A stretch of 64,000 nt of DNA, taken from contig NZ_BAVQ01000072.1 of the NCBI RefSeq assembly GCF_000524475.1, positions 62,001 through 126,000 of the forward strand. Reading direction: 5' to 3'. Position numbers and translations under genes: made by a program. This document shows positions 57,119 through 64,000 of the stretch, piece after piece. The stretch is from Tomitella biformata AHU 1821. GTDB taxonomy: Bacteria; Actinomycetota; Actinomycetes; Mycobacteriales; Mycobacteriaceae. Each line of letters opens with the position of its first letter. Within the stretch, counting starts at the first letter, position 1. The notes beneath the pieces are model-generated. The model was not told the DNA's origin and made no database searches. It saw only the letters and a program-made list of their open reading frames with translations.

Positions 57119-58290
57119 CCGACCGCTGGAACACCACCGATCGCTGGAACAACGGGGACGCGCAGGCCCTGCGCGGGACCATCCGCGCCTTCATGGCGAA
57201 GGAGGTGCTGCCGCATCAGAACCAGTGGGAGCGCGAGGGCGAGCTGCCGCGCGACCTGCACAAGAAGGCCGGCGCGCTCGGCCTGCTGGGCGCGTCCTTC
57301 CCCGAATCGGTCGGCGGCGGCGAGGGGGACCCTGCCGTCGCGCTGATCATCTGCGAGGAGATGCACTACGCGGGGGGCTCTGGCGGGATGTTCGCCTCGC
57401 TGTTCACGTGCGGGATCGCGCTGCCGCACCTCGTTGCCGCGGGCGACCCCGAGCAGATCGAGAGGTGGGTCAAGCCCACCCTCCGCGGCGAGCTGATCGG
57501 CTCGCTTGCGATCACGGAGCCGGGTGGGGGCAGCGATGTCGGGCATCTGACCACCTCGGCGCGTCGGGAGGGCGACCACTACATCGTCAATGGCGCCAAG
57601 ACCTTCATCACCTCGGGCGTGCGGGCGGACTTCGTGGTCACCGCGGTCCGGACGGGCACGTCGGAGCAGGGCGCGGCGGGGGTATCCCTCCTCGTGATCG
57701 AGAGCGGCACACCGGGATTCACCGTCACGCGCAGGCTCGAGAAGATGGGCTGGCTGTCCTCGGACACGGCGGAGCTGTCCTTTGTGGACTGCCGGGTGCC
57801 GGCGGCGAACCTGGTCGGCCCGGAGAACTCCGGCTTCGCGCAGATCGCGATGGCCTTCGTGACCGAGCGTGTCGCCCTGGCCGCGCAGGCCTACGCCAGC
57901 GCGCAGCGGTGCCTGGACCTGACGGCGCAGTGGTGCCGGGACCGCGAGACATTCGGCAAGCCGCTGATCGCGCGTCAAGCCGTGCAGAACACCCTGGCCG
58001 AGATGGCCCGCAAGATCGACGTCGCCCGCGTCTACACCCGCCACGTCGTCGACCGCTACAGCGCGGGGGAGACGGACCTGATCGCGGAGGTCTGCTTCGC
58101 GAAGAACACCGCGGTCGAGACCGGCGAGTGGGTGGCGCACCAGGCGGTGCAGCTCTTCGGCGGCGCGGGCTATATGCGGGAGAGCGAAGTCGAGCGGCAG
58201 TACCGCGACATGCGGATCCTCGGGATCGGCGGCGGCACCACAGAGATACTCACCGCGCTGGCGGCAAAGCGATTGGGGTACCAGCGATGA
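57115..58290 (+). CDS. Acyl-CoA dehydrogenase (FadE13-like)
   Basis: A 391-residue FAD-dependent acyl-CoA dehydrogenase. Landmarks are GSLAITEPGGGSDVGHLTTS (FAD/substrate loop), QLFGGAGYMRESEVERQYRD and ILGIGGGTTEI at the end. GTG 57115 overlaps the previous stop. It resembles FadE13 (Rv0975c) by position, between the AtuA-like gene and accD2. A short-branched or citronellyl-type acyl-CoA is a plausible substrate. Confidence 0.87.
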   Translation: MTDRWNTTDRWNNGDAQALRGTIRAFMAKEVLPHQNQWEREGELPRDLHKKAGALGLLGASFPESVGGGEGDPAVALIICEEMHYAGGSGGMFASLFTCGIALPHLVAAGDPEQIERWVKPTLRGELIGSLAITEPGGGSDVGHLTTSARREGDHYIVNGAKTFITSGVRADFVVTAVRTGTSEQGAAGVSLLVIESGTPGFTVTRRLEKMGWLSSDTAELSFVDCRVPAANLVGPENSGFAQIAMAFVTERVALAAQAYASAQRCLDLTAQWCRDRETFGKPLIARQAVQNTLAEMARKIDVARVYTRHVVDRYSAGETDLIAEVCFAKNTAVETGEWVAHQAVQLFGGAGYMRESEVERQYRDMRILGIGGGTTEILTALAAKRLGYQR

Positions 58291-59885
58291 CGGCAATCAG
58301 GTCCACCTTGGACAACACCGGCGAGGAGTACGCCGCCGCGGCCGCGGCCATGGCCGACAAGCTCGCCGAGGTCCAACTCGAAGCGGACAAGGCCGTGGGC
58401 GGTGGCGGTCCCAAATATGTTGAGCGCCACCGCAAACGCGGCAAGCTCCTCGCGCGTGAGCGCATCGAGCTGCTCATCGACGAGGACTCGCCGTTCCTGG
58501 AGCTGTGCACGTTCGCGGCCTGGGGCAGCGACTTCCCGGTGGGCGGCAACGTCGTGGCGGGGATCGGCGTCATCGAGGGCGTCGAGTGCATGATCGTCGC
58601 CAACGACCCCACCTCCCGCGGCGGCGCCAGCAACCCGTGGACGGTCAAGAAGATCTTCCGCATCAACGAGATCTGCGAGCAGAACCGCCTGCCGATGATC
58701 TCCCTCGTCGAGTCCGCCGGCGCGGACCTGCCCACGCAGAAGGAGGTCTTCGTCCCCGGCGGGCGGCTGTTCCGAGACCTCACCCGCGCGTCGGCGGCCG
58801 GGATCCCCACGGTCGCACTGGTATTCGGCAACTCCACGGCCGGCGGCGCGTACATCCCCGGCATGTCGGACCACGTGGTGATGATCAAGGAGCAGTCGAA
58901 GGTCTTCCTCGGCGGACCGCCCCTGGTCAAGATGGCCACCGGGGAGGACTCTGACGACGAGTCCCTCGGCGGCGCTGAGATGCACGCCCGCAAATCCGGG
59001 CTGGCGGACTACCTCGCGCAGGACGAGCAGGACGCGATCCGCCTCGGCCGCGCCATCGTCAAACGCCTGAACTGGCAGAAGAAGGGCCCGGCCCCGCGCG
59101 CGGACTACGCGGACCCGCTCTACCCGGAGGAGGACCTGCTCGGGATCGTGCCCGACGACCTCAAGATCCCGTTCGACCCCCGCGAGGTCATCGCCCGCCT
59201 CGTCGACGGCTCCGATTTCGACGAGTTCAAGGGCCTCTACGGCTCCTCGCTGGTCACCGGCTGGGCCGAGCTGCACGGCTACCCCGTCGGGATCCTCGCG
59301 AACGCGCAGGGCGTGCTGTTCAGCGAGGAGGCGCAGAAGGCGGCGCAGTTCATCCAGCTCGCCAACCGCGCGAACACGCCACTGCTGTTCCTGCACAACA
59401 CCACTGGATACATGGTCGGCAAGGAATACGAGCAGGGCGGCATCATCAAGCACGGCGCGATGATGATCAACGCGGTCTCCAACTCCAAGGTCCCGCACCT
59501 GTCGCTGCTGATGGGCGCGTCCTACGGCGCCGGGCACTACGGGATGTGCGGCCGGGCCTACGACCCCCGCTTCCTGTTCGCCTGGCCCAGCGCAAAGTCC
59601 GCGGTCATGGGCCCGGCCCAGCTGGCCGGCGTCATCTCCATCGTCTCGCGCGCCTCTGCGGAGTCCCGCGGCCTGCCATTCGACGAGGAGGCCGACGCGG
59701 GCATGCGCGCGCTGGTCGAGGCCCAGATCGAGGCCGAGTCCCTGCCGCTGTTCATGTCCGGTCGCGTGTACGACGACGGCATCATCGACCCCCGCGACAC
59801 CCGCACCGTCCTGGGCCTGTGCCTCTCGGCGATCGCGACCGCCCCGATCGAAGGCGCCGCGAACTTCGGCGTCTTCAGAATGTGA
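58287..59885 (+). CDS. Acyl-CoA carboxylase beta subunit (AccD2-like)
   Basis: A 532-residue carboxyltransferase. The N-terminal part has KRGKLLARERIELLIDEDSP; acyl-CoA binding and oxyanion segments include GNSTAGGAYIPGMSDHVVM and LLFLHNTTGYMVGKEYEQGG. Sequence and context resemble the beta subunits of methylcrotonyl- or geranyl-CoA carboxylase. It overlaps the dehydrogenase by four bases and precedes its biotin-carrying partner by ten bases. Confidence 0.9.
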   Translation: MTAIRSTLDNTGEEYAAAAAAMADKLAEVQLEADKAVGGGGPKYVERHRKRGKLLARERIELLIDEDSPFLELCTFAAWGSDFPVGGNVVAGIGVIEGVECMIVANDPTSRGGASNPWTVKKIFRINEICEQNRLPMISLVESAGADLPTQKEVFVPGGRLFRDLTRASAAGIPTVALVFGNSTAGGAYIPGMSDHVVMIKEQSKVFLGGPPLVKMATGEDSDDESLGGAEMHARKSGLADYLAQDEQDAIRLGRAIVKRLNWQKKGPAPRADYADPLYPEEDLLGIVPDDLKIPFDPREVIARLVDGSDFDEFKGLYGSSLVTGWAELHGYPVGILANAQGVLFSEEAQKAAQFIQLANRANTPLLFLHNTTGYMVGKEYEQGGIIKHGAMMINAVSNSKVPHLSLLMGASYGAGHYGMCGRAYDPRFLFAWPSAKSAVMGPAQLAGVISIVSRASAESRGLPFDEEADAGMRALVEAQIEAESLPLFMSGRVYDDGIIDPRDTRTVLGLCLSAIATAPIEGAANFGVFRM

Positions 59886-59895
59886 GCCCGCTGCG

Positions 59896-61911
59896 ATGAC
59901 CAACAAAAGAGCCGCGATTACCAGCATCCTCGTGGCCAACCGCGGCGAGATCGCCCGCCGCGTCTTCGCCACCGCCCGCGCCGCCGGCATCGACACCGTC
60001 GCCGTCTACTCCGACGCCGACGCGGACTCCCCGCATGTGCGCGAGGCCGACACCGCGGTCCGGCTCCCCGGCAACACCCCCGCCGAGACCTACCTGCGCG
60101 GCGACCTCATCATCGCCGCAGCGAAAGCCGCGGGCGCCGACGCGATCCATCCCGGCTACGGCTTCCTCTCGGAGAACGCCGAGTTCGCGAAGGCCGTGCA
60201 GGCGGCGGGACTGACCTGGATCGGGCCGCCCGTCACCTCGATCGAGCTGATGGGCTCCAAGGTCGAGTCCAAGAAGATGATGGCCGCGGCCGGGGTGCCC
60301 GTACTCAGGGAGCTCAGGGCGAGCGAGGTCACCGCGGCCATGCTCCCGGTGCTGATCAAGGCGTCCGCGGGCGGCGGCGGCCGCGGCATGCGCGTGGTGC
60401 GCGACGTCGCCGATCTGGCCACGGAGCTCGAGTACGCCAGCGCCGAGGCGGCCTCCGCCTTCGGCGACCCCACCGTGTTCTGCGAGCGCTACCTCGAGAC
60501 CGGCCGCCACATCGAGGTGCAGGTCATGGCCGATAAGCACGGCGCGGTGTGGGCGGTCGGCGAGCGCGAGTGCTCCATCCAGCGCCGGCACCAGAAGGTG
60601 GTCGAGGAGGCCCCGTCGCCGCTGGTCGAGCGCATCCCCGGCATGCGGGAGCAGCTGTATAAGGCGGCCGTCGACGCCACCGCCGCCATCGGCTACGAGG
60701 GTGCCGGCACGGTGGAGTTTTTGGCTGACGACGAGGGCGGCTTCTACTTCCTCGAGATGAACACCCGCCTGCAGGTGGAGCACCCGGTCACCGAGCTCAC
60801 CACGGGCCTGGACCTCGTAGAACTGCAACTACAGGTCGCCGCCGGCGAGCGCCTGCCCGCCGAGCAGCCCGCACTGACGGGCCACTCCATCGAGGTCCGT
60901 CTCTACGCCGAGGATCCCGCGCAGGACTGGCAGCCGCAGTCCGGCACCGTGCACACGTTCGCGGTGCCCGGGGTGGACGTGGAATTCGCGGGTGCGGGTC
61001 CTCGTGATCGCGGCCTGCGCCTGGACTCCGGCATCGTCGACGGCTCCGTTGTCGGCGTGCACTACGACCCGATGCTGGCCAAGGTCATCTCCTGGGCCCC
61101 GACGCGCGCGGCCGCGGCCCGCCAACTCGCGACCGCCCTCGCGAAGTCGAAGATCCACGGCCTCGTCACCAACCGCGACCTGCTGGTGCACGTCCTGCGG
61201 CACCCCGCGTTCCTGGCGGGGGACACCGACACCGCGTTCTTCGCCACCCACGGCCTCGACACGCTCTCCGCGCCGCTCGCGTCGGCGGAGACGGAGCGGC
61301 TGTCCGCGCTCGCCGCGGCGCTGGCCCTCGCGGCCGCCAACCGGGCATCGGCCCGCGTGCAGTCCCGGCTGCCCAGCGGCTTCCGCAACATCGCCTCGCA
61401 ACCGCAGCGCAAAACCCTGGTGGGCCAACGCGAGACCTATGACGTCGACTACCGGCTCACCCGCGACGGCCTCGAGACCGACCTCGTGGCCGGCGTGGCG
61501 CTCATCGCGGCCAGCCCGGACAAGGTGGTGCTCGATGTGGGGGGCGTGCGCCAGAGCTTCGCCGTCGCCCGCCACGGGGACGCGGTGTTCGTCGACTCCG
61601 CCCGCGGGGGCTGCGCGTTCACCGTCGTGCCTAAATTTGTGGACCCGTCCGCGGTGGTGGCCGCCGGGTCGCTGCTGGCCCCCATGCCCGGCACCGTGAT
61701 CCGGCTCGGCGCGGCGGTGGGCGACACCGTCGTCGCCGGGCAGCCGGTGCTGTGGCTCGAGGCCATGAAGATGGAGCACAAGATCACCGCCCCCGCCGAC
61801 GGTGTGCTCACCGAGCTCGACGTCGCCGTCGGGCAGCAAGTCGACGTGGGCGCCGTGCTCGCCGTCGTGTCAGATCCAACAGCAGAGACCGAAGCAGGGG
61901 AGCACGCATGA
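59896..61911 (+). CDS. Acyl-CoA carboxylase alpha subunit, biotin carboxylase plus BCCP (AccA2-like)
   Basis: A 671-residue fusion. The biotin carboxylase domain (about 1-450) shows ILVANRGEIARRVFATARAA, the ATP-grasp glycine loop KASAGGGGRGMRVV and EMNTRLQVEHPVTEL. The C-terminal biotinyl domain carries EAMKMEH with the biotinylated Lys at 625. It would carboxylate biotin and pass CO2 to the AccD2-like subunit. The stop overlaps the next dehydrogenase gene. Confidence 0.92.
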   Translation: MTNKRAAITSILVANRGEIARRVFATARAAGIDTVAVYSDADADSPHVREADTAVRLPGNTPAETYLRGDLIIAAAKAAGADAIHPGYGFLSENAEFAKAVQAAGLTWIGPPVTSIELMGSKVESKKMMAAAGVPVLRELRASEVTAAMLPVLIKASAGGGGRGMRVVRDVADLATELEYASAEAASAFGDPTVFCERYLETGRHIEVQVMADKHGAVWAVGERECSIQRRHQKVVEEAPSPLVERIPGMREQLYKAAVDATAAIGYEGAGTVEFLADDEGGFYFLEMNTRLQVEHPVTELTTGLDLVELQLQVAAGERLPAEQPALTGHSIEVRLYAEDPAQDWQPQSGTVHTFAVPGVDVEFAGAGPRDRGLRLDSGIVDGSVVGVHYDPMLAKVISWAPTRAAAARQLATALAKSKIHGLVTNRDLLVHVLRHPAFLAGDTDTAFFATHGLDTLSAPLASAETERLSALAAALALAAANRASARVQSRLPSGFRNIASQPQRKTLVGQRETYDVDYRLTRDGLETDLVAGVALIAASPDKVVLDVGGVRQSFAVARHGDAVFVDSARGGCAFTVVPKFVDPSAVVAAGSLLAPMPGTVIRLGAAVGDTVVAGQPVLWLEAMKMEHKITAPADGVLTELDVAVGQQVDVGAVLAVVSDPTAETEAGEHA

Positions 61912-63068
61912 GTTTCATCGAGACCGAAGAGCAGAAGGCACTCCGCACGGCGGTCGCCAGTTTGGGCGAGCGCTACAACTATGTCGACTACGTGCTGCCG
62001 CGCGCCCGTAAGGGCGAGCCGCTCACGGCGCTGTGGAACGAGGCGGGCAAGCTCGGCTTCCTCGGCGTGAACCTGCCCGAGGAGTATGGCGGCGGCGGTG
62101 CCGGGATCTACGAGTTGGCGCTGGTCCAGGAGGAGATGGCGGCCCAGGGTGCGGGCCTGCTGCTCGTCGTCGTCTCGCCCGCCATCTGCGGCACCATCAT
62201 CGGCAAGTACGGCACCGACGCCCAGAAGGATAAGTGGATGCCGGGCCTGGCCGACGGCTCCAAGATCATGGCGTTCGGCATCACCGAGCCCGACGCCGGC
62301 TCCAACTCGCACCAGATCACCACCACCGCCCGGCGCGACGGTGAGGACTGGCTGCTGCGCGGCAACAAGATCTTCATCTCCGGCGTGGACCAGGCCGACG
62401 CGGTCTTGATCGTCGCGCGCACCGAGGACCACCGCTCCGGCAAGCTCAAGCCCGCGCTGTTCATCGTGCCCACGGACTCTGCGAACTTCGTCAAGCAGCG
62501 CATGGAGATGGACATCGTGGAGGCGGACAGCCAGTTCACGCTGTTCCTCGACGACGTCCGCCTGCCCGCCGACGCGCTCGTCGGCTCCGAGGACGCGGCG
62601 CTGATGCAACTGTTCGCGGGCCTGAACCCGGAGCGCATCCTCGGCGCGGCGATGGCCATCGGCATGGGCCGCTACGCGCTCAACGCCGCAGTGAAATATG
62701 CCAACGAGCGCACCGTGTGGAAGACGCCGATCGGCGCGCACCAGGGCATCGCGCACCCCCTGGCGCAGGTCAAGATCGAGCTGGAGCTCGCGAAGGTCAT
62801 GATGCAGAAGGCGGCGACGCTCTATGACAGCGGCGACGACTTCGGCGCCGCCGAAGCCGCCAATATGGCCAAGTACGCGGCCGCCGAGGCCAGCATCAAG
62901 GCCCTCGACCAGGCGATCCAGACGCACGGCGGCGGCGGGCTGACCAAGGAGTACGGTCTCGCGGCGATGCTCGGCGCGGCCCGTATCGCGCGCGTGGCCC
63001 CCGTCAGCCGGGAGATGATCCTGAACTTCGTCGCCCAGCACAGCCTGGGCCTGCCGAGGTCCTACTGA
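61908..63068 (+). CDS. Acyl-CoA dehydrogenase (FadE12-like)
   Basis: A 386-residue acyl-CoA dehydrogenase, second in this operon. Landmarks are IMAFGITEPDAGSNSHQITT, AIQTHGGGGLTKEYGLAAML and ARIARVAPVSREMILNFVAQ. ATG 61908 overlaps the accA2-like stop. By order it matches FadE12 (Rv0972c). Two different dehydrogenases in one operon suggest two dehydrogenation steps around the carboxylation. Confidence 0.87.
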   Translation: MSFIETEEQKALRTAVASLGERYNYVDYVLPRARKGEPLTALWNEAGKLGFLGVNLPEEYGGGGAGIYELALVQEEMAAQGAGLLLVVVSPAICGTIIGKYGTDAQKDKWMPGLADGSKIMAFGITEPDAGSNSHQITTTARRDGEDWLLRGNKIFISGVDQADAVLIVARTEDHRSGKLKPALFIVPTDSANFVKQRMEMDIVEADSQFTLFLDDVRLPADALVGSEDAALMQLFAGLNPERILGAAMAIGMGRYALNAAVKYANERTVWKTPIGAHQGIAHPLAQVKIELELAKVMMQKAATLYDSGDDFGAAEAANMAKYAAAEASIKALDQAIQTHGGGGLTKEYGLAAMLGAARIARVAPVSREMILNFVAQHSLGLPRSY

Positions 63069-63847
63069 TGACTCCGTATGTGCGGTACGAGGTGGCGGAT
63101 GGCTGCGCCACTATCACCCTGGACTCCCCGCACAATCGCAACGCCATCTCCGCGAAGCTGCTCACCGAGCTGCACCGGGGACTGGCGGACGCCGCGACCG
63201 ACCCGGCGGTGCGGGCCGTCGTGCTCACCCACACCGGCAACACGTTCTGCGCGGGGGCGGACCTGGCCGAGGCGTCCGGGTCCGCGGCACCCCAAGACCC
63301 CGCCGCGGCCGCCGCGCAGCGGACCCAGGGCATGGTCGACCTGCTGCGGGCGTTCCTCGAGCTGCCCAAGCCCATCATCGCCGCGCTCGACGGGCACGTG
63401 CGGGCCGGCGGCATGGGCATCGTCGGCGCCTGCGACCTGGTGGTGGCGGGGCCCAAGTCGACGTTCGCGCTCACCGAGGTCCGGCTGGGCCTGGCCGCAT
63501 CGATCATCTCGTTGACGCTGCTGCCGCGGATGAGCCCGCGCGCGGTCAGCCGCTACTTCCTGACGGGGGAGAAGTTTGACGCCGCCCAGGCGGAGCAGAT
63601 CGGCCTGATCACTATCGCGGCAGCGGACCCGGAAGCGGCCGTCGCCGGGCTGGTGGCCGAGCTCCGCAAGTGCTCGCCGCAGGGGCTCGCCGAGTCGAAG
63701 GTGTTGGCCAATACCGTCGCGCTCGCGGGATTCGACGCGGCGGCGCAGCAGGTGGCCGCTCAGTCCGCTCGGCTGTTTGGCACTCCAGAGGCGATGGAGG
63801 GCATGATGTCCTTTTTGCAGAAGCGTCCAGCTAGCTGGGCCGAGTAG
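63068..63847 (+). CDS. Enoyl-CoA hydratase/isomerase (EchA7-like)
   Basis: A 259-residue crotonase-fold protein. The oxyanion segment is NTFCAGADLAEASG, and RAGGMGIVGACDLVVAG with LTEVRLGLAAS forms the active-site half. It overlaps its neighbours by one base on each side. By order it matches EchA7 (Rv0971c). In a leucine-type pathway it would hydrate the carboxylated enoyl-CoA. Confidence 0.88.
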   Translation: MTPYVRYEVADGCATITLDSPHNRNAISAKLLTELHRGLADAATDPAVRAVVLTHTGNTFCAGADLAEASGSAAPQDPAAAAAQRTQGMVDLLRAFLELPKPIIAALDGHVRAGGMGIVGACDLVVAGPKSTFALTEVRLGLAASIISLTLLPRMSPRAVSRYFLTGEKFDAAQAEQIGLITIAAADPEAAVAGLVAELRKCSPQGLAESKVLANTVALAGFDAAAQQVAAQSARLFGTPEAMEGMMSFLQKRPASWAE

Positions 63848-64000
63848 TGACGTCGATCAAGGAGCCACAGCAGGACCGCAGCCGCGCCACGCGCCAACGG
63901 CTACTGGAATCGACCATCGAGTGCCTCGCCGCGCGGGGCTGGGCCGCGACCACCGTCGCAGAGGTGGCCGAGCATGCGGGCGTCTCGCGAGGGGCGGCTC
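63847..64000 (+). CDS. TetR family regulator, N-terminal part, cut by the window edge
   Basis: GTG 63847 overlaps the previous stop and opens a frame that runs off the window. The 51 visible codons include TRQRLLESTIECLAARGWAA followed by TVAEVAEHAGVSRGAA, the TetR helix-turn-helix. As the last gene of the acyl-CoA carboxylase operon, it is the likely regulator of that operon. Confidence 0.85.
   Translation, partial: MTSIKEPQQDRSRATRQRLLESTIECLAARGWAATTVAEVAEHAGVSRGAA

Overview
The window comes from a high-GC actinobacterium of the mycolic-acid-containing order Mycobacteriales. Three things point there: a complete mce lipid-import operon beside its ATPase gene mceG, the FAS-II dehydratase genes hadA and hadB between rpmG and tRNA-Trp, and the gene order tRNA-Thr / tRNA-Met / rpmG / hadAB / tRNA-Trp / secE / nusG / rplK / rplA, which matches Mycobacterium tuberculosis. 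The genus cannot be fixed from the sequence alone. Many genes start with GTG or TTG, and several appear to be transcribed without a leader.

Layout. 1-1510: end of a probable polyprenyl synthase gene, then htpX and yajQ. 1753-8475: four tRNA genes and the translation/transcription block rpmG-hadA-hadB-secE-nusG-rplK-rplA, an unrecognised gene for a decapeptide-repeat protein, and rplJ-rplL behind an L10-type leader with an attenuator hairpin. 8748-20240: mceG, two yrbE permease genes, mceA-F and two mce-associated genes, reading as one envelope-spanning lipid importer. 20612-28189: rpoB and rpoC. 28256-34645: small units, namely a SixA-like phosphatase, a MarR/EmrB-type efflux pair, a Tat-exported amine oxidase, two DUF3558-like lipoproteins and a tandem hot-dog protein. 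34681-38469: a ferric-iron ABC importer behind a candidate IdeR box. 38481-39536: a frameshifted DUF559-family gene bracketed by two copies of a palindromic repeat. 39550-45948: a TetR regulator and a divergent acyl-CoA degradation operon (thiolase, SRPBCC, MaoC, SDR, double-length acyl-CoA dehydrogenase). 46207-49798: two secreted Ig-repeat proteins with related C-terminal tails. 49920-54021: an HTH protein, methyltransferase, secretory lipase, ArsR/AHSA1 pair and mycoredoxin-like protein. 54600-64000: a coupled operon matching the M. tuberculosis Rv0976c-fadE13-accD2-accA2-fadE12-echA7 locus, ending in a truncated TetR gene.

How the parts fit. The ribosomal, SecE/NusG and RNA polymerase genes are the housekeeping core. 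The mce operon lies inside that core, next to mceG. The two acyl-CoA operons supply beta-oxidation and carboxylation steps for lipid-like substrates that an Mce importer could bring in; the link is inferred, not shown. The least explained items are the decapeptide-repeat protein, the palindromic repeat pair, the paired Ig-repeat proteins, a 35-codon ORF joining secE to nusG, and a triple 14-bp repeat before the mce-associated genes. No CRISPR array, prophage, insertion sequence or replication origin was seen.
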